NCBI GenBank assembly: GCA_903874575.1
Contig: CAIQSZ010000169.1
Location: 1 to 5,119 of the forward strand
DNA from: an uncultured Elusimicrobia bacterium
GTDB taxonomy: Bacteria > Elusimicrobiota > Elusimicrobia > UBA1565 > UBA9628
Direction: 5' to 3'
DNA: 5,119 bases
Shown here: positions 1-5,119 of the stretch, in pieces
How positions within the stretch are numbered: the first letter of the stretch is position 1
How the letters are laid out: each line of letters opens with the position of its first letter
The notes under the pieces: model-generated
Seen by the model: the letters and a program-made list of their open reading frames with translations, nothing else
Databases searched by the model: none
What the model was told of the DNA's origin: nothing
Position numbers and translations under genes: made by a program

Positions 1-17
1 GGAATCGTCGGCGCGGG

Positions 18-278
18 ATGGCCCGGGATGAGCAGTTGCTGGCAGGGGTGCTTGCGGCCGCGGAGTTTGCAGGGCCCCATGAGTCAGCGTCGCGTTGGAT
101 CAAATACCGTCAGATGATGGCCGTTCGTCTTCTGAACCGCGATCTTAATGCCGCCCTGTTGCAGCAACAGTTGGATGCGGGGGTCGTAACCAATAGCATC
201 GGGCCCTACGAATTCAGCCCCGAGGTCATTGCCAAAGTTCGTGCGCGGGTGAAGCCGCACGCAGGAGGGGGACCGTAG
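18..278 (+). CDS. Small hypothetical protein, possibly 5'-partial
   Basis: This 86-residue reading frame is not recognised as any family. It looks soluble, with no signal peptide or membrane segment. The middle is probably helical (RQMMAVRLLNRDLNAALLQQ, residues about 31-50), and the protein ends in a Gly/Pro-rich tail. The frame stays open leftward from the ATG at 18 to the window edge, and no clear Shine-Dalgarno precedes that ATG, so the true start may lie outside. Hand-counted GC of 61-240 is about 56%, against about 68% in sampled ygiQ lines, so codon use differs from the downstream genes. Its TAG stop is one base before the ATG at 280, an operon-like arrangement. The genes it belonged with appear to have been cut off near 300. 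A fragment of a phage or other mobile element is possible, but nothing in the protein shows it. Confidence 0.42.
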   Translation: MARDEQLLAGVLAAAEFAGPHESASRWIKYRQMMAVRLLNRDLNAALLQQQLDAGVVTNSIGPYEFSPEVIAKVRARVKPHAGGGP

Positions 279-282
279 TATG
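263..282 (+). promoter_or_regulatory. Ribosome-binding site and ATG of a gene cut off at the junction
   Basis: AGGAGG at 263-268, continuing as a G run, lies 11 bases before the ATG at 280 and directly behind the preceding small ORF. This looks like a genuine translation start (MAGRDIKW...). Its frame is not the frame of the YgiQ protein. After about eight codons it becomes an Arg/Pro/Gly-rich shadow of ygiQ, so the gene it once opened is missing. Continued reading in this frame runs in phase into the downstream esterase, but the product over 300-1566 is not protein-like. Confidence 0.4.
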
Positions 283-304
283 GCGGGTCGCGATATCAAG
301 TGGC

Positions 305-1570
305 GTGAAGGCCGACAAGGACAAGTTCCTGAAGGCCGCGCATCTCATCCATCGCGAGACCAATCCTCTCAACGCCAAGACCGTCGTCCAGCGCCACGGC
401 GCGCGCGCGGTCGTGGTCACGCCGCCGCGGTTGCCGCTGACGCAGGAGCGCATGGATTCCTATTACGGCCTGCCGTACACGCGCCGCGCGCATCCGGCCT
501 ACGTCGACGCCGTCCCGGCCTGGGAGATGATCAAGGATTCGGTCACCGTCATGCGCGGCTGCTTCGGCGGCTGTTCCTTCTGCTCCATCACCGCGCACCA
601 GGGCCGCGCCATCCAGTCGCGCTCGCGCGAGAGCGTGCTGAACGAGCTGAAGGCCTTGGCCGCGGACCCGCAGTTCAAGGGCACGGTGTCCGATCTGGGC
701 GGGCCGACGGCGAACATGTATCGGATGCGCTGTTCCAAGCCCGAGATCGAAAAGATCTGCAAGCGGCTGTCCTGCGTGAGTCCGACGATCTGCCGATGCC
801 TGGACGCCGACCACGGCCCCCTCATCGAGCTCCTGAAAGCGGCCGGGGCGGTTCCCGGCGTGAACAAGGTCCTGGTCGCCTCCGGCATCCGCATGGACCT
901 GGCCCGCCTCTCGCCCGAATACATGCGCGAGTTGGTCGCCCATCACGTCGGCGGACGCCTGAAGGTCGCGCCCGAACACGTCGATCCGGGCGTGCTCGCG
1001 TTGATGAAGAAACCGGCGCACGGCACCTTCGAGGACTTCGCGCGGAAGTTCCGCGAGGAAAACGAGCGGGCCGGCAAGAAGCAGTTCCTCGCGCCCTACT
1101 TCATCGCCTCGCATCCCGGCTCCGACTTGAGCGCCATGATCGCTCTGGCCGTGTTCCTGAAGCGCAACGGCTACAGGCCCGATCAGGTCCAGGACTTCAT
1201 CCCCACCCCGCACGACCTGGCGACCGCGATGTACTACACCGGCAAGGATCCCGACACCGGCCTGACCGTGCCCGTCGCGCGCGGCATGCGCGACCGCCGC
1301 CTCCAGCGCGCGCTCCTCCAGTTCTTCAAGCCGGAAAATTATTTCGAGGTGCGCGAGGCCCTGCTCAAGGCCGGCCGCCGGGACCTCATCGGCGGCGGCC
1401 GCGACGCGCTGATTGCGGCCGCGCCCCCGCGCGAGGCCCTCGCCGCCCGGCGCGAGCGCGGGGAGAAGGATTTTCACGAGCGGGCCCGAACGACCGACGT
1501 TCCAAAGTCCCCGAAGGCGGGCTATCGTCCGGGCCGCGCGGGTTGGGGACGAAGGGAGGCGAAAAAATGA
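305..1570 (+). CDS. ygiQ: YgiQ-family (UPF0313) radical SAM protein, N-terminally truncated
   Basis: Radical SAM enzymes use a 4Fe-4S cluster to cleave S-adenosylmethionine; the YgiQ/UPF0313 family has no firmly assigned substrate. The cluster motif is visible as RGCFGGCSFC with C86, C90 and C93 (CX3CX2C). Further family blocks follow: SDLGGPTANMYR (129-140), a second cysteine group C143/C152/C157/C163/C165, the DH at 169-170, VASGIRMDL (191-199), the HHVGG...APEH block (213-225), TAMYYTGK (307-314) and the C-terminal DLIGGG (360-365). The residues after about 380 are a basic tail of low similarity. Family members are usually about 550-750 residues, with roughly 200 or more before the point where homology begins here, so the N-terminal region is absent. 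GTG at 305 is the first possible start but has no Shine-Dalgarno and is probably an internal Val codon. The upstream in-frame sequence back to a TAG at 194-196 does not resemble the family. The gene is therefore either a 5'-deleted pseudogene or a product of a misjoin. It ends in an ATGA overlap with the esterase gene. Confidence 0.85.
   Translation: MKADKDKFLKAAHLIHRETNPLNAKTVVQRHGARAVVVTPPRLPLTQERMDSYYGLPYTRRAHPAYVDAVPAWEMIKDSVTVMRGCFGGCSFCSITAHQGRAIQSRSRESVLNELKALAADPQFKGTVSDLGGPTANMYRMRCSKPEIEKICKRLSCVSPTICRCLDADHGPLIELLKAAGAVPGVNKVLVASGIRMDLARLSPEYMRELVAHHVGGRLKVAPEHVDPGVLALMKKPAHGTFEDFARKFREENERAGKKQFLAPYFIASHPGSDLSAMIALAVFLKRNGYRPDQVQDFIPTPHDLATAMYYTGKDPDTGLTVPVARGMRDRRLQRALLQFFKPENYFEVREALLKAGRRDLIGGGRDALIAAAPPREALAARRERGEKDFHERARTTDVPKSPKAGYRPGRAGWGRREAKK
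1554..1559 (+). promoter_or_regulatory. Shine-Dalgarno of the esterase gene
   Basis: GGGAGG lies 7 bases before the ATG at 1567, inside the last codons of the ygiQ frame. It is the strongest ribosome-binding site in the plus-strand cluster. It fixes the esterase start and would allow its translation even if the truncated ygiQ frame is not translated. Confidence 0.65.
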
Positions 1571-2253
1571 GCGTTTCACCGAAGCTGGTGAGGCTGGCCG
1601 GACTCGACGTCATCGAGTTCCCGGAGAAGGACCCGAAGGCGCTGACCGTGGTGTGCCTGCACGGCTACGGGGCCGACATGCGCGACCTGGCGCCGCTGGC
1701 CGCGGAGCTCGCCGTGACGCGTCCGGTGCGCTGGTTCTTTCCCGACGGCCCCGAGGTCTTGGATTGGGGCGGCAAGGCGTGGTTTCCCATCGACGTGGCC
1801 TCGTTCGAGGAGGCGCAGCGCGCGGGCAAGCCGCGCGACCTTTCCCGCGCCGAACCCGACGGCATGGCCGACGCTCGCGCCGAGCTGCGGGCCGTGCTGG
1901 GCGAGATCGGCGCTCCCGCCGGATCGTTGGTGCTGATGGGATTTTCCCAGGGCGCCATGATGGCCGTGGACTTGGCCCTGCGCGCCGAGGAGAAGGTCGC
2001 GGGCGTGGTCATTCTGTCGGGCACCTTGGTCGATAAGGCGACCGTGGAGGCCCTGGCGCCCAAGAAGAAGGGACTTCCGTTTTTCCAGAGCCACGGTTCG
2101 GTGGACCCGATCTTGGGCTTCCCCCAAGCGCTGGCGCTCGAAAAGGAATTGAAGGCCGCGGGTTGGGACGGTTCCTTGCTCCGCTTCGAGGGCGGCCACG
2201 GCATCGCGCCGGAGGTCGTCGCCTCCTTGGCCGCTTGGCTGGACGCGCGATGA
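1567..2253 (+). CDS. Alpha/beta-hydrolase, carboxylesterase/phospholipase (Abhydrolase_2) family
   Basis: This 228-residue cytoplasmic serine hydrolase matches the usual 200-230 residue length of the small carboxylesterase/lysophospholipase/acyl-thioesterase family (YpfH-like). The first strand and oxyanion-hole segment are seen as VVCLHGYGAD (28-37). The nucleophile elbow is GFSQG (125-129), making S127 the catalytic serine. The acid is D180 in HGSVDPILG (176-184), and the base is H211 in GGHGI (209-213), so the triad is complete and in canonical order. The region around 56-75 (WFFPDGP, then AWFP) is also typical of the family. There is no signal peptide. The start is supported by GGGAGG 7 bases upstream and by the ATGA overlap with ygiQ. 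The stop overlaps the methyltransferase start in the same way. Family members cleave short acyl esters, lysophospholipids or acyl-thioesters, and the sequence does not decide which. Confidence 0.9.
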   Translation: MSVSPKLVRLAGLDVIEFPEKDPKALTVVCLHGYGADMRDLAPLAAELAVTRPVRWFFPDGPEVLDWGGKAWFPIDVASFEEAQRAGKPRDLSRAEPDGMADARAELRAVLGEIGAPAGSLVLMGFSQGAMMAVDLALRAEEKVAGVVILSGTLVDKATVEALAPKKKGLPFFQSHGSVDPILGFPQALALEKELKAAGWDGSLLRFEGGHGIAPEVVASLAAWLDAR

Positions 2254-3038
2254 GTCCGGACTGGACCAAGTCGTTCTTCCGCGGGGAAATTTTCACGCCC
2301 GGCTCGCCCGAAGCCGAGGCCGCCGCGGCCGACGAGACGCGCTTCCTGTGGAAAGTCTTGAAGCTCAAGAAGGGCTCGCGCGTGCTGGACGTCCCGTGCG
2401 GCACCGGCCGCCACGCCCTGCGGCTGGCGCGCCGCGGCGCGTTCGTGCTGGGCGTGGACGCCTCCAAGGAGTACCTGGCCAAAGCGCGCCGCGACGGCAA
2501 GCGCGCGCCCAACGCCCGCTTTACGCGCGGCGACATGCGCCGCATCCGGCTGGAGGGCGAGTTCGACGCGGCCGTCAACCTGTGGACCAGCTTCGGCTAC
2601 TTCGCCGATCCCGAGGACGACGCGAGAACCTTGCGGGGCATCGCCCGCGCGCTGAAGCCCGGCGGGTTGTTTCTCATCGACATGATCGACTTCGACGCGT
2701 CCGGCAAGAGCGACCGCACGAAAAACTGGATGAAGCGGGCCGACGGCTCCTACGTGCTGGAGGAGGCCGTCCTCGTCGGCGGCCGGGACCCGAAGATCGT
2801 CAACGAGTGGACGGTGCTGAGGCCGGGCAAGCCCGTCCTGCGCTCCCGCTTCGTGCTGCGCGGCTACGGCCGCAAGCGCATGTTCGAGGCGCTGAGGAAG
2901 GCGGGCCTGGCGCCCGTGAAGACCTGGCCCGGGTTGAGCGCGGACCGCGGCTCGCCGGGGCCGGCGGGCCCGCGGCTGGTCGTGCTGGCGCGCAAGCCCG
3001 CGTCCGGATTCGAGGGAGCTTCAGCCGGGCGCGCCTAG
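2250..3038 (+). CDS. Class I SAM-dependent methyltransferase
   Basis: This is a 262-residue cytoplasmic methyltransferase with a Rossmann-type SAM-binding core. Motif I is VLDVPCGTGRH (45-55), the acidic residue ending the second strand is D70 in VLGVDAS (66-72), and the adenine-contact region is GDMR (94-97). The FDAAVNLWTSFGYF segment (105-118) and LKPGGLFLIDM (135-145) complete the core. The later part (about 150-248) has beta-rich stretches (YVLEEAVLVGG, NEWTVL, RSRFVLRGYG) and a closing strand RLVVLARK, as in methyltransferases with a C-terminal substrate-side insertion. The substrate cannot be told from sequence. The ATG at 2250 was chosen because it overlaps the esterase stop as ATGA and because homology starts with it. 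A start 87 bases upstream is possible in frame but would add an unlikely Arg-rich extension. No strong Shine-Dalgarno is present, which fits translational coupling. The gene ends in a stop overlapping the convergent gene. Confidence 0.88.
   Translation: MSPDWTKSFFRGEIFTPGSPEAEAAAADETRFLWKVLKLKKGSRVLDVPCGTGRHALRLARRGAFVLGVDASKEYLAKARRDGKRAPNARFTRGDMRRIRLEGEFDAAVNLWTSFGYFADPEDDARTLRGIARALKPGGLFLIDMIDFDASGKSDRTKNWMKRADGSYVLEEAVLVGGRDPKIVNEWTVLRPGKPVLRSRFVLRGYGRKRMFEALRKAGLAPVKTWPGLSADRGSPGPAGPRLVVLARKPASGFEGASAGRA
3035..3038. other. CTAG palindrome shared by two convergent stop codons
   Basis: TAG at 3036-3038 ends the methyltransferase on the plus strand, and the complement of 3035-3037 reads TAG and ends the lipoprotein gene on the minus strand. 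The two coding regions therefore overlap tail to tail by exactly 4 bases. No space is left for a separate bidirectional terminator. Confidence 0.85.
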
Positions 3039-3856
3039 GATTTCGGCGAGGCGCGCTCGGCGACAGTGCCGAAGCGGCGGCTCATTTTGGAGGGTTCGAC
3101 GGGCCGCGTCGTCCGGTCCCCGGGACCTCGGGCGGACAGGAACAGGCCGTCTTCCGCGGCGACGGCGCGGGCCATGACCTTCACTTCGTCCGGCGTCAGC
3201 ATCAGTTGGACGGTGGACCATTCCTCGTTGCCCTCGGCCGCGCGCACTCCCAGGACCGGCACATCCTGGAACAACGTCGTCGCGGTCAGCTCCGCCTTAC
3301 CCGCGGCCTTGGCGCCCTGACGCGTCGCGATCACGTCCACGCGGTCGCCGGGTTCGAGGAAAGTCTGTTGGTCGGGATAGACCAGGACCGCCAAGCCGCG
3401 CTTGCCGGTCTGGAACGATGGCTTGGGCGGCGCGGGCATGGCTTCCAGCTTGGCCGCGTCGGCGGTCTTGTTGAGAAAGATCCGGTCCTCGCGGTCCGCG
3501 GCCAGCGCGGCCAACTGGGCTTCCTCCGGCGTCAGCGCCAGCTGGACCAAGCCGGAGTTTTCGCCCCAGCCGCGGTCGGCGCGCAGGACCTCCGCGCGCG
3601 CGGCCAGGACCTCGGAGCGGGCGTCGGAGGAGCCGTCGGCGCGCGGCGTCTCGAGCATGATGAGCACTTCGGCCGCGTCGCCGGGCGCCAGGAACTGCAC
3701 CTGGCTTTTGTCGATGGCGAGGCTGAAGGCGCGCTTGCCGGCCGGCGGCGCGAACGCCGCGCCGGACTGTTCCGCGTCGGCAAGGGGTTTGGCGCGGCAG
3801 CCGCCGACGGCGGCCGCCAGCGCCAGCGTCGCGACGATTCGAAGTGTTTTGTCCAT
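3035..3856 (-). CDS. Lipoprotein with two tandem CpaB/RcpC-like domains
   Basis: The 273-residue product starts with a short basic N-terminus and a hydrophobic segment ending in the lipobox VGGC, so C20 would be lipidated after export. The rest should lie in the periplasm or on a membrane. Two similar units follow (residues about 40-130 and 151-243). Each starts with GKR, carries an F-L-x-P-G-D turn (FLAPGD 55-60; FLEPGDRVDVIATR 166-179) and closes with LTPxE and a final FL strand (LTPEEAQLAALA 108-119; LTPDEVKVMARA 220-231). This pattern is the hallmark of the RcpC/CpaB domain of Flp/Tad pilus assembly. Classical CpaB has an N-terminal membrane anchor, a SAF domain and one RcpC domain. Here SAF is not visible and RcpC is doubled. 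The ATG is 5 bases after the stop of the upstream barrel gene, with GAGGA just before it, so the two are co-expressed. Function is inferred only: a periplasmic partner of an outer-membrane machine. Confidence 0.78.
   Translation of the reverse strand: MDKTLRIVATLALAAAVGGCRAKPLADAEQSGAAFAPPAGKRAFSLAIDKSQVQFLAPGDAAEVLIMLETPRADGSSDARSEVLAARAEVLRADRGWGENSGLVQLALTPEEAQLAALAADREDRIFLNKTADAAKLEAMPAPPKPSFQTGKRGLAVLVYPDQQTFLEPGDRVDVIATRQGAKAAGKAELTATTLFQDVPVLGVRAAEGNEEWSTVQLMLTPDEVKVMARAVAAEDGLFLSARGPGDRTTRPVEPSKMSRRFGTVAERASPKS
3128..3739 (-). repeat. Protein-level tandem duplication of the RcpC-like domain
   Basis: The two units are encoded at about 3467-3739 (first) and 3128-3406 (second), about 91 and 93 residues long, joined by a linker containing PAPPKP. 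They share the GKR start, the FLxPGD turn and the LTPxE...A...FL end in the same order and spacing. The middle segments differ greatly, so the duplication is old. Confidence 0.65.
3800..3856 (-). other. Lipoprotein signal peptide (residues 1-19)
   Basis: K3 and R6 are followed by a hydrophobic Ala/Leu/Val stretch (about 7-17) and VGGC, with the cysteine codon at 3797-3799. This matches the type II signal peptidase consensus. The residue after Cys is Arg, so an Asp retention signal at that position is absent, which in model diderms would favour sorting to the outer membrane. Confidence 0.7.
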
Positions 3857-3866
3857 GGTCCTCAGA
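3857..3866 (-). promoter_or_regulatory. Ribosome-binding site of the lipoprotein gene
   Basis: Read on the minus strand, TCTGAGGACC directly precedes the ATG and includes the TGA stop of the barrel gene. GAGGA is close to the start (about 2 bases), which suggests reinitiation by ribosomes finishing the upstream gene. Confidence 0.4.
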
Positions 3867-5119
3867 ACTGGAAGGTCAGATTGGTGCCCAGCGCGTAGGA
3901 GATGTAGCTTTCCTCGGGCAGGTAGGCGTGCCAGAGGCGCTGGGCGGTGCCGTTGAGCGTCATGCGCAGGTTCTTGGCCAGTTCGTAGTCCGCGCTGGTG
4001 TTCAGCGAGGCCAGCTTCGAGTTGTCGGCCGCCGTCACCGGCGACTTGCGGATGGCCAGCGACGCCGTCGTCGTCCAGATGATGCGGTTGGTGAACAGCA
4101 GGGGCCTGGCCGAGCCGGGCAGGCGCAGGCCCGCCGGCAGGGACAGGTCCGCGCGCGCCAGCACGCTGGGCGTGATCACGGTGATGTTCTGGCTTTGTAT
4201 GCCGGTGCCCAAAGTCGTGACGTCGCGCATGTAGTCGACCTTCGGGGTGAACCGGAACTTGCGCAGGTCGAAGGTCACCTGTCCGGAGGCGTCTTCGTGG
4301 GCGGTCTTCTGGGTGTTCGCGTCGACCAGCAGGTCCTTGTTGTCGGCTCGGCGCACGTTGACGCTGAGCGAAGTGTCGAATTTCTTGAGGATCAAGCTGC
4401 GCAGGTCGGTTCCGAAGGAGTTCTCGGTGTTCAGCGTCGAGCCGACGTTCTCGGTGGTGCGGTGCGAGTACTTGAAGTTCATCTGCGTGTTGGACATCCA
4501 GCGCTGGACGCCCAGCAGCTGTTCGATCTGCGAGAGGCTGGCCACCGCGTCGGGCAAGGTGCGCGAGACCGTCTTCGAGACCGTTCCGGTCACCTCGGAA
4601 CGCTGGGTGCTGAGCACGTAGTTGTTCGAGATCGAGAGGGTGCGCAGGGCCGCCCAGCGCCCTCCCAGCGCGTACGATTCCAGCGGGGACCAGCGTTGGG
4701 TCGAATTGTAGGTGTCGCGCAAGGTCAGGTTCGCCCGCTGGGCCGCGGCGGAATTCGGCGTCAAAGACTGGCGCACGAAGAACTTGTTGGTCGTGTCGAG
4801 CCCTTTTTCCACGTTATTCCAGACGTCTCCGTCCTGGAGCTGGTAGCCGGACACGATGTTCATCGAGTGGAGCAGGCGCGACTTAGGCAGGAGGTCCGAG
4901 ATCGCGATCGGGAGGCTGACCGAGCCGTTGGCCGAACGGTTCACCGTCTTGACGGCGCCCACGCCGTACACGTAGGTCGAGGCGCCCACCACGAAGGTGG
5001 AGACGTTCAGGACGTTGTTTTCGATCACGTCGATGGAGTAGCTGACCTGCGGGTTGAACCACGACGCCAGGCGGTAATTCGACGAGAGGCTCATGTTCTG
5101 CGTGAGGGCCTTGTCGTAC
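3862..5119 (-). CDS. Outer-membrane beta-barrel protein, C-terminal part (5' end outside window)
   Basis: The frame is open from the right edge (codons for YDKALTQN precede the first visible Met at 5094), so only the last 418 or so residues are seen. They consist of successive strands of alternating polar and hydrophobic residues, rich in Ser, Thr, Asn, Tyr and Arg and nearly free of cysteine. They close with ISYALGTNLTFQF, a terminal aromatic residue of the type recognised by the BAM machinery. There is no hydrophobic helix. Phrases such as ASWFNPQVSY and the last 70 residues (IRKSPVTAADNS, then SADYELAKNLRMTLN, then the final strand) recall the C-terminal barrel of SprA/Sov, the giant translocon of the type 9 secretion system. 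I make this comparison from memory and hold it loosely. Alternatives are another large porin-like or assembly barrel. The gene is followed after 5 bases by the CpaB/RcpC-like lipoprotein gene, its likely partner. Confidence 0.75.
   Translation of the reverse strand, partial: YDKALTQNMSLSSNYRLASWFNPQVSYSIDVIENNVLNVSTFVVGASTYVYGVGAVKTVNRSANGSVSLPIAISDLLPKSRLLHSMNIVSGYQLQDGDVWNNVEKGLDTTNKFFVRQSLTPNSAAAQRANLTLRDTYNSTQRWSPLESYALGGRWAALRTLSISNNYVLSTQRSEVTGTVSKTVSRTLPDAVASLSQIEQLLGVQRWMSNTQMNFKYSHRTTENVGSTLNTENSFGTDLRSLILKKFDTSLSVNVRRADNKDLLVDANTQKTAHEDASGQVTFDLRKFRFTPKVDYMRDVTTLGTGIQSQNITVITPSVLARADLSLPAGLRLPGSARPLLFTNRIIWTTTASLAIRKSPVTAADNSKLASLNTSADYELAKNLRMTLNGTAQRLWHAYLPEESYISYALGTNLTFQF

Noticed and set aside
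18..304. That the left segment could encode the missing YgiQ N-terminal region through a frameshift.
   Set aside because: None of the translated frames of this stretch resembles the expected N-terminal family sequence, and the segment is too short for the roughly 200 missing residues.
1500..1528. Possible sigma70-like promoter for the esterase (TTCCAA, 17 bases, TATCGT).
   Set aside because: The -35 matches the consensus at only three of six positions and the -10 at four. It lies inside coding sequence, so I cannot distinguish it from chance, although it sits in the poorly conserved ygiQ tail.
296..1579. A 427-residue open frame on the minus strand covering all of ygiQ.
   Set aside because: It is antisense to a frame with clear radical SAM motifs, and its composition is that of a high-GC shadow without recognisable domains.
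280..2253. A 657-residue open frame that would fuse about 430 residues to the esterase.
   Set aside because: Between 300 and 1566 it is an Arg/Pro/Gly-rich shadow of the ygiQ frame, which carries recognisable family motifs. Only its last 228 residues are a real protein.
3114..3129. GGTCCCCGGGACC inverted repeat near the convergent gene ends, a possible terminator stem.
   Set aside because: The arms leave a one-base loop, no T run follows on either strand, and it lies inside the lipoprotein coding region.
2348..3898. A 516-residue plus-strand open frame spanning both convergent genes.
   Set aside because: It overlaps the methyltransferase out of frame and the lipoprotein in antisense. It is low-complexity Arg/Gly/Ala-rich, as expected of a chance frame in GC-rich DNA.

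Overview
The window is GC-rich (about two thirds G+C over most of its length, judged by eye and by hand counts of sample lines). It carries tightly packed genes with ATGA start/stop overlaps. A lipoprotein and an outer-membrane beta-barrel indicate a diderm (Gram-negative-type) bacterium. Nothing here fixes the phylum. The layout would fit a high-GC environmental lineage such as those known mostly from metagenomes, but that is inference.

Left edge (1 to about 300): a small unrecognised ORF (18-278) in somewhat lower-GC DNA. It is followed one base later by a convincing ribosome-binding site plus ATG (263-282). The gene opened by that ATG is lost after about eight codons, because from about 296-305 the sequence becomes, in another frame, the interior of a YgiQ-family radical SAM gene. 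This junction is the most suspicious place in the window: a rearrangement, an insertion boundary or an assembly misjoin.

Plus-strand cluster (305-3038): a YgiQ-type radical SAM protein lacking its usual N-terminal region, a small alpha/beta-hydrolase of the carboxylesterase/phospholipase (Abhydrolase_2) type, and a class I SAM-dependent methyltransferase. Each pair is joined by a 4-base ATGA overlap, so they are probably co-transcribed and translationally coupled. No shared pathway is obvious.

Minus-strand cluster (3035-5119, transcribed right to left): a partial gene for a large outer-membrane beta-barrel that enters from the right edge, then, 5 bases downstream, a lipoprotein with two tandem CpaB/RcpC-like domains. 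The barrel's last strands recall the C-terminus of SprA/Sov-type translocons, but this is tentative. The pair looks like part of an envelope or export machine and is the most promising candidate for an undescribed system. The two clusters converge and share a CTAG palindrome that supplies both TAG stop codons. There is no intergenic space longer than a few bases after position 305, and I see no RNA gene, CRISPR array, insertion sequence or convincing intrinsic terminator.
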